Origin: Boswellia sacra
Lineage: Eukaryota > Streptophyta > Magnoliopsida > Sapindales > Burseraceae
Assembly (NCBI GenBank): GCA_013180625.2
Contig: SNVD02013111.1
Coordinates: 1 to 64,000, forward strand
Direction of reading: 5' to 3'
DNA: 64,000 nucleotides
This document shows positions 33,622 through 46,718 of this stretch, piece after piece. A program made the position numbers and the translations under genes. The notes below the pieces were generated by a model. That model saw only the letters and a list, made by a program, of their open reading frames with translations, ran no database searches and was not told the DNA's origin. Position 1 is the first letter of the stretch. Each line of letters starts with the position of its first letter.

Positions 33622-34974
33622 TTTTTTCTTCTTCTTGTCCTTTATTTTATTTTATTTTATTTTTAGCATTTTATTTTATGAGTCTTTCAGGTCAGCTCTC
33701 TTGAATAATAGAAGCTTCAGGTAATGTCTCCTATACTTTATCTCTCTACATTTAAACATTGAGGACAATGTTTCATTTAGTTGGGGGGAAGGATAGTAGA
33801 CATAAGTGTGTCTTGAAATTTTATTTTTTCTTGCCAAAAAAAAAAAAAGCGAGTTAGTAATTAAATTTAGAGTGCGGTGTAAGGAGTTCAAATCCTCTTG
33901 AGACGCATTCTGGGTCAGGAATGGCAGAGTAGGGAGGACCAGTTTGAACTCTTGAAACCCATTCTAACCAATTTGTCATTTTATTCTTGCATTTTTGAAG
34001 ACTTATTTGATATTATTTAGTCTTGATTTTTGAATTTTATAACAAGGAGGTCTTATTCATTTCACTTTGAATCATTCAAATCTATGAACTCTCACAACCT
34101 TATCATTTAATAAATTGTGTGCTTATGTGCTCATTAAGCAAGTATCTATGAATCTTTCTTCACACACACACATACCTTGATGTATGATTGTGGGTGGCGA
34201 AATGAAATATTGCAATATTTGAGTTCTTTTGTTTTGTTTAGGAAAACAACAAAAGGAAGGGGAAAGTTTAAAAAAAAAATGAAAAAAAATGAAAAATGAA
34301 AAAAAAAGAAAAAAAAAAAAAAGAGAGAAAGTAATGGTGGATAAGTTTGGTCTTGTAGCCTCCTTAATTCGAGCAATTAAGCCCGAGGAGTGCCTCAACA
34401 CCTAATACCCTAAGACCAACTGGTTTGGGAGCTATTGGCCCAAAGCTCGCTACATGGATTAAGGAAAAAGCTTAATGGGATTGAACATTGCACTATCCAC
34501 AAGTTTCTAAGCAAAAATAAAGCATCGGTAACCCGAGTCGTTAAGCTCGTAGGGGTGTCTTAACACCTAATGCCCTAAGGCCAACTGGTCTGGGAGTCAT
34601 TAGCCTAAGGCTCGCTACATGGGTTAAAGATGCATTCTTTCAAAAAAAAAAAAAAAAGAGAGAAAAAAAAAGAAAAAAATGTATAAAATGAATGAATATC
34701 CCCTACCTAAGGTTGTTAGCCTCAACAAATACTAGAACCGATATGGCTTATTTCTAATAAGCCCCATAGTCATGTGTCAACTGAGCCACAAAAGAAGGTT
34801 TGTGGATATCTTGACTGAAGGGTACATGAGTCATTTAAAAAAAAAAAAAAAGGTTGAGAGTTTGTTTATTTGGATAAAATCAAGGAGAGTGCAATAATGA
34901 CCACCTTGGATGTAAAATTCTATAAATCACTTCTAAATAATAACGCTTTAATTGCTAGGGACTAGCAATAAGCT
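33622..34974 (+). other. 3' noncoding region of Athila B with tandem copy
   Basis: I see no coding sequence. Two copies of a roughly 70-base segment occur at about 34381-34450 and 34548-34625. They share CAACACCTAAT or TAACACCTAAT, CCCTAAG, GCCAACTGG or ACCAACTGG, and CTCGCTACATGG. Long A/G runs occur at about 34267-34326, 34640-34679 and 34837-34851. The segment near 33877-33930 resembles the post-LOG segment of element A. Confidence 0.65.
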
Positions 34975-34986
34975 AGTTGGGGGGTG
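34975..34986 (+). other. Polypurine tract of Athila B
   Basis: AGTTGGGGGGTG immediately precedes the 3' LTR. Confidence 0.8.
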
Positions 34987-36514
34987 TGATGAACACTTAA
35001 ATATGCATGTTTAATAAGAGTTTAGTTCATCATATTGCATTAATAGTGTCATTAAATTCCTCAACTTAAGCATATTTGTAGCATTTGCATCTTTGGAATT
35101 AATTTCTCTTAATTTTGGTTTTGTTACAGGTTCGGTAAAATGGGCATAACTCTCTATTTATAGATCAGAATGGTGCAATTCTTAATGTTTTGGAAAGCTG
35201 ATTTAATTGTCTACAAGATTGCATTTCACAAGCATCATCAAATTCGGGCTCTTAGTGGACCAAAATTGGGCTTGAAGTGAACCCATCTACAGTCTCGGCC
35301 CAGTCTGACCAGGCCTCAGTATTTGGACCGTATCTCTCAAAATACGTATCCAAATTGTGCAAATCAATATGTTCTAGAAAGCTGAGAGAAATATCTACAA
35401 CTTTCATGAAGACATGTGATTAAAATTCACAACATTTCGATGTCAAAATTGATGGTCAAAGTCGGTGCCTAATGATCCCAATTGTCAAAGATATTTACAA
35501 CTAATATTTGACAATTATGCCCTTGTAATTTGACAAGTTTGCCCCTGGATGTATCTATAAATAGAGGTGCCTTGTGACCCATTAGGGCATCTTGGCCTTG
35601 GCTGGAACATTTTGGCTTTGGCTAGGATCTTGTATTGTGTTTTGTGTGTTTATGTTATTAATGAATTTCCTTTTTCTTGCATTTTATTTTCTTTCTATTA
35701 TAATGTTCTTCTAATTTCTCTTTTGCTAAGGTGAAAGGGTGAAACCCTTGATATGAGAATAAGGATTCTCTAACCCTTAATATGTGCTTAATAATCTTAA
35801 TCTTATAATGTTTATTCAATATGATTTATATTTAATTTCTTAATCAATCTTGACACCACTCGTAAAGTGGAGGTCTTGATCCATTGTCGACAATCCTTGG
35901 CACATCAAATGCTTGGATCCTTTCTAGATGATGTATGGTTCTTCCTTACCGACACGAATCTAGTTAGGAACCTTGATTTGTTGTAGACATATGTGATTGG
36001 CACATTGGATGCTTGAACCCATTTACAAGAAGTGGTATAAATATTGGTAACGAAACAAATATAATTCATATAACTAAAATGGGTTAATTATCCTTATTTG
36101 AAATATCAAGGGCGGATCCCCTAACCTTAGCCTTCATTGTTATTGTGTTAATTCCTCTTGTATTTTAATTATTCTATTGTTTATGAACTTTTTATTTTAT
36201 TTACTATGGTAGGTTCTACCACCTTATGAAATTGTTCTTTAATTTACTATGGTTGGTTATACCACCTATTTCCATGGATGGTTTTACCTCCTCTTGCTTT
36301 TTGTTTTATATTTGAATGGTCGGTAATACCGCCTACCATCTTACATATTTATTGATATTATCTTGTTATTTCTTTGAATTATTCATATCATAATTGCTTA
36401 TCTTATAATTTGTAACGCTAAAATCTCCTTCCTCGTGGATCGACCCCGGTCTCACCGGGTTTTATTACTTCGACACTCCTATACTTGGGAGATAATCCTT
36501 TTTCGGATTTGTCA
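34987..36514 (+). repeat. 3' LTR of Athila element B
   Basis: It is nearly identical to the 5' LTR. Differences include a 5-base insertion (TTTTA) near 36195 and several single-base changes. It is followed by the target duplication AGTGG. Confidence 0.95.
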
Positions 36515-36830
36515 AGTGGACAACTAGAGCATGCTTCTTATTCACACAAAAGTTGATTTCAACGGAAACTTTTCTTTAATACAGTAGCTTTCACACAATA
36601 TAGAGGTAGCCCTTTTCATATGAGTAGTTAACCTCAACATATTTCCTAGATACCCTGAGGTGACTCTCAATGATGGCTTTCACACATCATATATTGGTAG
36701 CGCTCACTACATTTTTCATTTTAACTCAGTATCTATTATTCATACAAATTTTATACCGTAGCTCAAACATGCTAAATTATAAGGAAACTTATGATACGAT
36801 AGATATGAATAACATAACAGCATACTGTGT

Positions 36831-38330
36831 TCACTCATGTAACTGACAAACAACTAAGGCTTTTCTTAGATTTTCAAACCTTGTTGTGTCTAATGCCTTA
36901 GTGAACAAGTCAGCCAATTGTTTATCAGTGGAGATGTGCTCAATGTGTATAAGTTTAGATTCTATTAGTTCCCTTATAAAATGGTGTCTAATATCAATGT
37001 GTTTTGTTCTAAAATGCTGAACATGATTTTTGGAAATATTTATCGCTAGTATTATCACAAAACACAGTTATAGGCTTTTGTTCAATACCATAATCACTCA
37101 ACATTTGCTTCATTCATAATAGTTGTGTACAACAACTCCCTGCGGCTATGTATTCGACTTCAGTTATAGATAAAGAAATTGAATTCTGCTTCTTGTTGTG
37201 CCACAAGACCAAGTTAGTACCAAGATAAAACAACCCTGCAAGACAATCGTTTGTATATTTAGAAAACCATATCCCATAATCACATGTTCCATGAGCATAC
37301 CTGATGATTCTCTTGGCTGCTACAAGATGTGATTCTTTAGGATTTGCTTGAAACCTTTCACAAAGTCCTACACTAAAGCTTAAATCTGGTCTGCTTGCTG
37401 TGACGTATAGCAGGCTACCAATAATGCTTCTGTGCAAGCTTGCATTAACATCTTTTCCTGTATTATCCTTTGAAAGTTTTAGATTAGTACTGATAGGAGT
37501 TTTCATTAGTTTTGCATTCCCAAGCTCAAACTTTTTTACAAGATTTTTTGCATATTTTGATTGAGATATGAATATCCTATCATTCATTTGTTTAACCTGC
37601 AATCCAAGAAAGAAATTTAATTCTCCTACCATGCTCATCTCAAACTCTTCTTGCATCAACTTAACAAACTCATTAATTTTGTTTTTGTTAGTTGATTCGA
37701 AAACAATGTCATCAACATATATTTGAGCAACAATAAAATAGTTAGATGCATATTTGATAAACAAGGTCTTGTCATTGCTACCTCTTTTATAACCTTTGTT
37801 GATTAAAAAGTTTGTCAACCTTTCATACCAAGCTCTAGGAGCTTGTTTCAAACCATACAAAGCTTTGTGCAGTTTGTACACAAAATCAGGATGTTTAGGA
37901 TCTTCAAATCCTTTAGGCTGTTCAACAAAAATTTCTTCATTGAGATAGCCATTTAAAAATACAGTTTTAACATCCATTTGATATAGCTTAAAATCAAGTA
38001 AACAAGCAATTGGAAGTAGTAATCTGATTGACTCAAGTCTAGCTACACGTGTAAAGGTCTCATCAAAGTATATGCCTTCAACTTGTGTGTAACCTTGTGC
38101 AACTAGCCTAGCTTTATTCCTTACTACTTGACCACTTTCGTCAGTTTTATTTTTGAATATCCATTTAGTTCCAATGACATTTGTACCTTTTGGCTGAGGA
38201 ACTAATTCCCATACTTTATTTCTTTTAAACTGATTAAGTTCATCTTACATAGCTTGAATCCACACCTCTTCTTTTAATGCTTCTTTCACATTTTTTGGTT
38301 CAACTAAATAAACATAACATGCAAACCTTA
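36831..38330 (-). pseudogene. Sirevirus reverse transcriptase and RNase H
   Basis: The longest open piece is 37977-37114. Motifs: MDVKTVFLNGYLNEEIFVEQP, LYGLKQAPRAWYERL, active site YVDDIVF, and RPDLSFSVGLC. The RNase H end follows at 37058-36831, HIDIRHHFIRELIE..KQLADLFTKALD. The upstream part (about 38260-37980, KARLVAQGYTQVEG) is in frame but interrupted by stops. It is broken between 37114 and 37058. Confidence 0.88.
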
Positions 38331-38639
38331 CCTGATTTCTTACCTTGCTCCAGGTTTTCATCATGCCATCTGGTGTTCCAATGATAGAACTTGTTAGATG
38401 TGCCTTTTGTATTCATGTGGGTGGATCTTTTCTATCTTCATCATTCCGGTTTGAACTTCTGTTCAAATCTAAGTTGTCAGATGTTACTGTTACATCAGGT
38501 GTAACAATAGCTGTATTCTCCTTCATAATAGCATCTTCCTTTTTGTTTGAATCTGATTTTTCTGCCTCTTCTGTGAAGCTAGTTATGCTTTCCTCTCGTG
38601 AGTACTTTGCATAATCATCAAGGTCATCAAATACTACGT

Positions 38640-39560
38640 CTGCAGATTCCATGACTGCCTCAGTTCTTAGATTGTAAACTCAAAATGCTTTGCTGTTTTG
38701 AGCATATCCCACAAAGGCTCCTTCATCACTTCTTGAATCTAATTTTCCTAGCAGTTCTCTATCGTTTAAGATGTAACACCTGTAACCAAATACATGAAAA
38801 TATTTCAAATTAGGTTTTCTTCCTTTCAAAATTTCATAAGGTGTTTGATTAGTGCTAGGTCTGAGAAAAACTCTATTTGAAATATAACAAGCCGTGCCTA
38901 TTGCTTCAGCCCATAGCCTCTTGGTCAACTTCTTGCTATTGAGCATTATTCTAGCCATCTCTTGAAGAGTTCTATTTTTCCTTTCCACAATGCCATTCTA
39001 TTCAGGAGTTTTAGGAGCTGAAAATTCATGATCAATTCCATGATATTTGCAAAAGTCAGCATAGCTAACATTTTCAAATTTCTTTCCATGATCACTTCTT
39101 ATTCTCACAATCCTTCCAATGTTCCTATTTTGTTCATTTTCAAGCTTAACACAAAGATTCCTGAAAGCTTCAAAAATGTCAGATTTTTCTTTAATGAAAT
39201 CAACCCAGGTATATCTAGAAAAATCATTCACACAAACAAATATGTATGTCTTACCTGTAATGCTTTCAATTTGCATAGGACCCATAAGATCCATATGAAG
39301 CAAATCAGTATCTTAGATGTGCTAAGATGTGGATTTGATTTGTGTGAACTTCTGATTTGTTTTCCCATTTAAGATGGTCCACAAACTTTATTAATTTTGT
39401 CATCAAGTTTAGGAACTCCTCTTACAACACCTAACTTAGTTAATTTAACCAAGTCTTTGTAATTTAAGTGTCCTAATTTTTGATGCCACAATTCTAAATC
39501 CGAAATCCTAGCATGAAATGCAATTTCTGGCAAATAAAAATTATCCGAAGATCTATTACC
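38640..39560 (-). pseudogene. Sirevirus integrase
   Basis: Pieces read LLHMDLMGPMQIESITGKTY and VCVNDFSRYTWVDFIKEKSD (39303-38998), with the catalytic RIRSDHGKKFEN. The next piece is MERKNRTLQEMARIMLNSKKL (38988-38680), covering the third acidic residue and core end. A stop separates them. The upstream pre-integrase region with a WHQKLGHLNYKDLVKL-type motif lies at about 39490-39440. Confidence 0.82.
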
Positions 39561-39641
39561 TTCTAGAATGCATTTACCGAAATTATCTAAGACTATGCAT
39601 TTTTTTTGCGTGAAGTTAACAGAGTACTTTTCATCATAAAT

Positions 39642-39857
39642 CTAACTAATGCTTATAAGATTAGCTTTCAATTCTTCAACTAGTAAGACATTTTTAAAAT
39701 TTGGTAGGCCTTTGACATTCAAAGTGCCTTTACCAATGATCTTACTTGTTGCTCCATCTCTAAAGGTTACATTGCTATCCTTGCATGCTTTAAAGTTTGT
39801 TAGAAACAGTTTATTTCCAGTCATGTGCCTGGAACAACCGTTGTCAAAATACCACAA
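39642..39857 (-). pseudogene. Sirevirus protease fragment
   Basis: WYFDNGCSRHMTGNKLFLTNF is the copia protease active-site region, with DNG in place of the usual DSG. About 70 residues are open. The Ser-to-Asn change probably removes activity. Confidence 0.8.
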
Positions 39858-39959
39858 ATCATTAGATGCTGATTAAGTGTTGTAAAGGCAACATGGCATA
39901 CTGTTTTGTCTTTCTCAACCCACCGCTGTTATGATTTTGGTAACAGTTTGAACTGTTTT

Positions 39960-41557
39960 GATCTTTTATGCAAAAAGTTCAACAATTTAAAGCATCTAAG
40001 TCTAATGTGTCCCCTTTTTCCACAAACATAACAAGTAGGAATGAATTTCCTTACCTTTTTAGGACTGGATTTGAAAGAACTCAAAGGAGAAACAATGTTT
40101 CACTGCTCTTGGAATTAGGACTTGATTTTGAAGAGTTAAGTTAAAAATTATTACCTAATGTTGAAGCTTTAACAAAGACTATTTTTTATTTAGATGCAAC
40201 ATTACATTCAGTATACCCCAATCCATGTTTTGTTGGAATTGTCTCTTCCAAGGTTCAAAACTTCAAGTTTGGATGTTCCAATTTTGAGTTGATCAACACA
40301 CTTCTTGCTTTCAATTAGTTCTGTTGTGATTTTCTCAATGTGTGTTGTTTTGCCTATCAAAACAGTCTCAAGTTCTATGATATGGTTTTCAGCACAAGCT
40401 TTTTCACATTTTAGAACTTCAATCTCCTTTTTCAAGGTGTTGATTTCTTCTTTCTGACTCAGCCATTCACTATAGAATGCATTGTATGTTTCTTACAACT
40501 GTTCATAATATTCTGGTCCATCTTCATCACCTGAATGATCAACACTGACTTGACAATCTTCTGTTATGTCCGACATAACAACTTTCCCTTTATCTGTTGC
40601 AGATGCTGTAAATGCAACAAAATTGCTCATGCAATCTTGATCTTTTGACTTTGATTCTGATTCATTGCTCCAGGTTGCTGTTAGCCCTTTGTTTTTCTTC
40701 TTGAGATTAGCACATTCATATTGAATATGCTTATAACTAGAACATTCATAATACTAAATCTGTCCTTTCTTTTCAGGTTGTTTTGGCTTCTTTTTATCAT
40801 TCTACTTGCTGAACTTTCTGAACTTTTCTTCACTTGAGGTTGATGGCTTTCCTTGATTCTTTTTCCTGAAATTTCTTTTCATGAACTTGATATAATTTTT
40901 TGTTAGAAAAGCAAATTGTTTAGAATCAGTTTCATCAAGCTCATCACTATATTCATCATCAGATTTTTTTTGCTTTCACATTAAATGCAATGCTTTTGCC
41001 TTTTTATTTCCTAGTACTTTGATTTATTTCAAAGGTTTGGAGAATGCCAATCAGTTCATCAACTCCAATTTCATCAGTGTTTTTAACTTCCTCAATGGCT
41101 GAAATTTTTAGGTTGAAATTTATCTGGGATAGACCTAATTATCTTACTAACAACTTCTGCATCAATGAAAGTTTTGCCAAGCATGTATGCTGAATTTGTA
41201 ATGTGACATATCTTAAAGTAAAAATAAGAAATTGATTCATCCTCATGTATCATTAGATTTTCAAAATTGAGAATTCAGTCTCATTAATTTAGATCTTTTA
41301 ACAGATGTAGTACCTTCATGTTTTACCTCAAGTATGTCCTATACTTCTTTGGCCACTTTGTATCTAGAAATCTGTCCGAAGTTGTTTAACTCTGCTACAG
41401 CAAAGATTGCATTAAGAGCCTTGAAGTTCCAACTGGATCGTCGATATTCTTCATTAGACCATTCATCCTCTGGTTTTGGTTCGGCATTACCAAAAGTATT
41501 CAGCTTTGTTGGCGGACAGTTATAGAGCTGCAATTCACTAAGTTCTTGTTTGTACAA
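39960..41557 (-). pseudogene. Sirevirus gag, truncated at its start
   Basis: Open pieces run from 41557 (EDEWSNEEYRRSSWNFKALNAIF) leftward. One zinc knuckle is intact, CYVCGKRGHIRLRC (about 40046-40005). An upstream knuckle near 40745-40710 is degraded. The first gag codons are missing because gag joins the LTR remnant directly at about 41525. Confidence 0.72.
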
Positions 41558-42299
41558 TCTTTAAGACCTTTTACAGTGCTGACTCACTCTCACACACTGA
41601 ACTAATCTTTGACAAACAAAATCTTCGCAAAGATATTGAACTCTAGTGACACTGCCCACTCTCTGTTGCAGATAACTTAACAACACACTGTTTAGTTATA
41701 CATAACACCCAATGTCTGAAACAGAATTACATAAACACTCAACCCTCAAGTTATCCCAAGTTTCTACTAACTCACTCAGACTTAATCAACAACTCATGTA
41801 CGATTTTTAACTTTCATACATGAATAAAAGACGCAACGAATCAAAATAATAAAGACATTCCAATCTGTACAGAAGAACCTCTTTCAATTCATGGAATGTC
41901 GTGACCTATACTCTCAAAAACACAATCAAGTCTCCAATGCGCAAAACTATCACCTCGCCGATTATGTCATAACACGATACATATATTGAGAGGTCTGGTC
42001 GAAATCTTCCTAAAAATCCTATAAATATCTCAATCAAAATCACATTAGGATTATGATAAAATGAAATAGGAAGTGTTATAGATAGACTCCTAAAGGAATT
42101 TGGACACAATTAAATATCCTCCTATTTTGATTAGGATACAAGAAATGTAATCTTGATCTAAGGAGATATTTATTGTGAATCAAATACTTCCTACAATGAT
42201 CATCTAGAAACAGTGAAATAGGAATCAAAATACTATTCTAATTTTTATCACAAGTTAAACAAAAACGCAACATGTGCATGACACATGCAAGTGCCAACA
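41525..42299 (-). repeat. Sirevirus 5' LTR, truncated
   Basis: The homology to 21200-21975 starts at about 41525 and reaches the LTR start TGTTGGCACTTG on the minus strand at 42299. The LTR end of about 110 bases, the primer site and the gag start are deleted. By eye it differs from the other LTR at more than 30 positions. Confidence 0.75.
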
Positions 42300-42304
42300 T
42301 GAAT

Positions 42305-43266
42305 GACTCTCTTTACAATTTAGTTAATCAATTTTCATCGTTTAAAAGAAGATGGCATATGTGTTGTTGATTCTTTCCATTGTAAGTTAATCCACTTCCT
42401 GCATTACTAAAATTATTTTTCATCAATTTGTGCTTCCTTTGAAATTAGTGGTCCCTTTTCTTCTTCGTAGTTTTACAGGTATCAACTATTAATTATTGAA
42501 ATTAGTGGTTCCTTGCCTTCTCTACAGTATTATTGGTATCGATTATTAATTATTAAGATTGTTGACATTAACTTTTATAGGTTTCAATTTATTGTTAGGT
42601 TTTTTTTTGGCAGATATTTAGAGATACTGAGACTCACAAATTTGGATGTAGAGACGCTTCACATGTAAAAGAGAAGAAAATTTTAACTTACAGGTTTTTT
42701 TTTTTCAGATTTTTTAAACAATTGTAGCATATTACTTTTTATTCTTTATGTGATATGTAAAGTGAAATCTACTCTGACATTGTGTCAGCCCATTTATTTA
42801 TAATAATATTCAATAGATTTATCCATGTTGATTATTAAACTACTGGATGAGATTATGTGAGTTGTGTATGAAAAAATAGAATACATACTTATTTAAATGA
42901 AATCAAGGAGGCATTTGGGAATCAAATGGTTGAAAAAAATAATTTCAAAAATAATTTAACATTAAAATAGCGAAAGTAAATTCTACAAAAGTAACTACGA
43001 CATCTCATATTTGCCATTAAAGCATAAAAGTTGAACTTACCATTTAAATATAATAGCAAATTAACTTTGCTATTAAATATAACAAACAAAAGCAAAAATT
43101 CTTTGTTTTCTAATCATTTTCATAACAAAATTGATGGCTTTTAATCTATGCCGTTGAAATTAAATGACTTTCTATGGCTCATGGATCAATGGCATATTTA
43201 TTTCTAGCACTGTTATCTTTTAATGGCATATTTTCTAAGCCGTTAAACGGATCTTTTGTTGCAGTG
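42305..43266. repeat. Right arm of the second CACTA element
   Basis: Noncoding. From about 42980, motifs such as GCTATTAAA, GCCGTTGAA, GCCGTTAAA and TGGCATA recur, matching those in the left arm at 19170-19470. The arm ends in CTTTTGTTGCAGTG. Confidence 0.7.
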
Positions 43267-44690
43267 ATTAATATTTGAAGTTTTATCAAAATTTTATTAA
43301 AATATATCTAAATTATCACATTCCATTTATTTTATTCGATCACGATTAATTCATCAAAGCCATAAATGATACATTAAAATTGATTTTTTTAATTTAAAAT
43401 CAAATCTATATCAGAACAAACTTAACTCAAAGTAAATACTTTATTTTCAAATTATACCCTATAATATCTCACGCTGCACAATGTTCAACGCCTCAATCAA
43501 TCTATGAAAGGAAAAATCAAACTATCCCTACTTTTTGCATTATTATCACCCAAAATGCCTTTTGCACTTTTTTTATAAGCCCTAGCGCTATGTTTTGAGA
43601 AATTCATTATAGTCCAACCTTTTGTTAGTTTAAGTATTGGGTGGATGTAAATAAGTTAAAAATGGAAGGGTATTATGGGTATTATGACCATTTCACAAAA
43701 ATAATTAAATATAATTGTTCCTCTCTCCTCTCACCCCTCTCCCTTCTCTCCTCTCACTCTTTGCAAGTCGTCCCTAACTTTCTGGCCTTCGACGGCACTT
43801 GTTCTTGCTGCCTAGCCCCAAATTGGATTTAAGAGATCACTATGGGTTTCCTCTCTCTCTCTCTCTCTCTTTGGTCAACCTACTAGTTTTAATAAGATCA
43901 AAGCAAAACAAATTCTAGAGCCACAAGAAACCAAAATCTGCAAAGCATTTACAGTGGAAAAAATGCCCGAACATCATATTAATTTGAACTCTGCTCCAAA
44001 ATCTCTATTCATGTTGATGCCTAATCATCTCATGAATTAGATTTGAACATTTTATTGGATTCTTTTTTTTCTGATTCACTTTTCTTTTTCAATTTTGTCT
44101 TTAATCGCTTGTTGGGTGATTTGCATTGGTTATTGGTGGTGTTTATAGTGGGTTTGGTTGCTAATGGTGAAGGTTTGGCTATTATAGGTGGTGTTTGAGA
44201 TGGGTTTGGTTGCTGGTGGTCTATGCAAGGGGTTTAGATGCTGGTGTTAGATATGAATTTGGTGGTTTTTGGCTAGTTGTGTACTGGTTTTGCAGACGAA
44301 TTTTGCTTCTTGGTGGTGGAGGTTTGTCTACGTCGCAGGGGCAACCAGTGAAGGTCTATTTGCTGTAGCTGGTGCCTTGTTAGTTATTTGCTATTTGCTA
44401 TATATAACATTAATTGTTGTTTGTTGATTGACATTTTTTTAATTTAAATTATAATTGATGTTTAACCCAAGTTTATTTGATTCATGAAAAAAAAAAAAAA
44501 AAAAACCAAAATGCCAAGTAAATAGGTAGCTGAGCGAATGAAAGTTAAAGTTTTGATTTGTTTTTTTATGTTCTTCTTGTGTTAGTCTCATTAAAGTTAT
44601 TAAAGAGAAAAACAATAATGTTACATAATTGATATGTATTTCATGCCTAAAAATGAATTTAGAGGAATTTGTAGCTCACTCAGCAAATTT
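43267..44690. other. Noncoding region with simple repeats
   Basis: No gene recognised. It holds a (CT)n microsatellite (43850-43871), a GGTGGT/GGTTTGG-rich stretch (about 44130-44260) and a poly(A) run (44487-44505), which could be a retroposon tail. Confidence 0.5.
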
Positions 44691-46718
44691 TAATGAGTGG
44701 AGGTATTTGCTACGCCCTTTAACAGCGGTTTTTGAAAACTGCCTCAAAAATTTTATGCCCGTTAGCATCTATGGCTGTTTTACAAACCGCAGTCTAATGG
44801 TAATATAAATCCCAATTTGATTTTACTATAATCCGCCTTTCTCTGATTTTTGCACTCTCACTTTCCCTCTTGGCTTTTCCCTCTCATTTTGTAGGACATT
44901 TTCCACAAATTGCAAAAACCATCGTTGCTCTTCTCTTCTTTTGCTTCTCAATCGCTTCTCAAACACTTGTTGATGGTTTCTTTGGCTACTTAATCTTTTA
45001 TCAATTGGAATGCTAAGTTGCTTCTAAATCGGTGAAGACGGTTTCCTGGTACAGTTCTCTCTATACCATTACGGGTTCGTCTTCTAATTCTTTCTTCTGC
45101 GTTTTTGATGTGTCTTTCTCTTCAATGTGAACAGATGACTTTGTAAATAAAGCTTATGTCTTAATGCTGTTTCAAATCATCTGTTTGAGAAGATAAATTT
45201 TTGGTGTTATTGTTGCAAGAATGTCTTAAATTAGTTGGTTGTGTTTGGTGGACAGGTTGCTTTCTTTCTTTAACACATTGAGCATTGGGATTTATTTTGG
45301 TGCACTGTGGTTGACTCCGAGGTGCTGCCATTCTTCACTTGTTTTGTTGAAAGTTGAAAGTTTCGGTTAGGCCTATGACCAGGTATTTGTCTAGTTTTCT
45401 CTAGATAATCAGTAGCTGATCTCCTTGCAGCCCCAAATATATATTAGTTTAGGAGGTAAAATGCAAGTCGTTTCTAGAAAAAATTTACTTTTTTTACTAT
45501 TTAGTCTTGATGTCTTTACATGTGATTGAATTGACAATTGTATATCTAGTTTTAGAGATTCTATTGTAGTACATATCTCATCACTCATCAGCAAACTTAG
45601 CAAAGAGGCCCAAACTTTTAATTAAAGTAATTTTTATTTTACTTTATTATGTAGACTTTTAAGGCTTTAACTTTATTGATGTTGGCTAAGTATGAGTTTA
45701 AGTTTGATTTTAGAGAAATTTCAAATTTACTTATTCTAAATTTGTGTAAATTGCCTAAAATTCATTGTAAATTTGATATAAATTGTCTTAGGTGTAACCT
45801 GGATCATAAACTTGATTCTAGGTCTTAATTTGTAGGAATAAATTTTATGTTCTTTAAAAAAATATTCAATAGTTTGTATTCAGTAAATCGTCTCATCTTT
45901 TTTTTTTAATTTGTTAATAATTTTGATATGATTTTAAATGCATGGTGTCCATCCCTTTTGGTGTAGCTACAAATCATATTTGTATACTCAAGTTGGTTGG
46001 TGGCTGCTCAAGTGGGGATCGTTTGGTTTGGCGTTGTGCAGATTCTTGGTGACTTTGGTTTTGAAGGTAATGGTCTCAGCGAATTATGTTTTCGATTTTG
46101 GGAATTATTTTTATTTAAATTTTCTACATGGCTGTGATTAACGTAGTCTTTTTCCCTCGAAGCTAGTCAATTTGAAGAAAAACAGAGCCAACTTTCTGTT
46201 ATAGCTAGGTATGCCTTAGATCATTTTATGTATATTTTTATTTTTGAAGTCAAAGTGGCTTGGTATCCTTAATGTTAACTTATTTTGATTTGTCTAGGAC
46301 TTTCTTATAACAATAAGTCATTATAATTAATCTTTACACTTGCGATTGTTTCATTTAATTTGCTTTTCTAATAATTAGAAAAACAAACACGAAATAGAAG
46401 ATCAAGGACTAGAAAAAAATTATGATGGAACTGGCTCTAACTTGGTCAAGTTCTTAGGAGTTTCACTTTATATCATATATAATATTTCTATGAGGAACAA
46501 TGAAAGTGAAGATTTCAATATTTTGGGGATTTATATATCATAGATGGGAAGTGGTGGGTGATGATGACTAACATGTAATTTTTTCTTCAAAAACAAAAAT
46601 TGATTAAAAATAGGATGAGCAAATCTTTGTTACAAAATTGCACTTCCAATATGCTTTCATAAAAGTTTTAAGCTAAGCTGACCATTACTTTACTACTTGC
46701 TTTGTACACCAAGGAAGA

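Larger units (their letters stand above)
24957..36514 (+). mobile_element. Complete Athila element B with NABP-like and LOG cargo
   Basis: Both LTRs start TGATGAACAC and end GATTTGTCA. AGTGG flanks the element exactly (24952-24956 and 36515-36519). The length is 11.6 kb. Order: LTR, Asp-tRNA primer site, gag, protease, RT, RNase H, integrase, NABP-like gene, LOG gene, purine-rich 3' region, polypurine tract, LTR. The LTRs differ at about 14 bases plus several small indels by eye, near 1%, so insertion is recent. Even so, gag-pol carries at least five breaks. It lies in the Sirevirus between RNase H and the extra frame. Confidence 0.95.
21087..42299 (-). mobile_element. Sirevirus-type Ty1/copia element, split by Athila B
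   Basis: On the minus strand the order is LTR, gag, protease, integrase, RT-RNase H, an extra Sirevirus-type frame, polypurine tract and LTR. The RT has YVDDIVFESTNKNKINEF and MSMVGELNFFLGLQVKQM, typical of the Sirevirus lineage. Flanking bases are GGAAT (21082-21086) and TGAAT (42300-42304), a 5-bp duplication with one mismatch. Removing Athila B (24957-36514) leaves about 9.7 kb. The 5' LTR has lost its end together with the primer site and the start of gag. Many stops and shifts are present, so the element is dead. Confidence 0.85.
19137..43266 (+). mobile_element. Second CACTA element, non-autonomous, split by a Sirevirus
   Basis: The left end is CACTACAACAAAAGTG and the right end is CTTTTGTTGCAGTG, giving near-matching inverted ends. 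ATT lies on both sides (19134-19136 and 43267-43269). Both arms carry GCTATTAAA/GCCGTTAAA/TGGCATA-type subterminal motifs. Without the nested retrotransposons the element is about 2.9 kb and has no coding capacity that I can see. Orientation is arbitrary. Confidence 0.85.

Noticed and set aside
45938..46141. Possible captured exon (VGWWLLKWGSFGLALCRFLV)
   Set aside because: It is hydrophobic and open for 67 codons, but I do not recognise it and see no supporting neighbouring exons.
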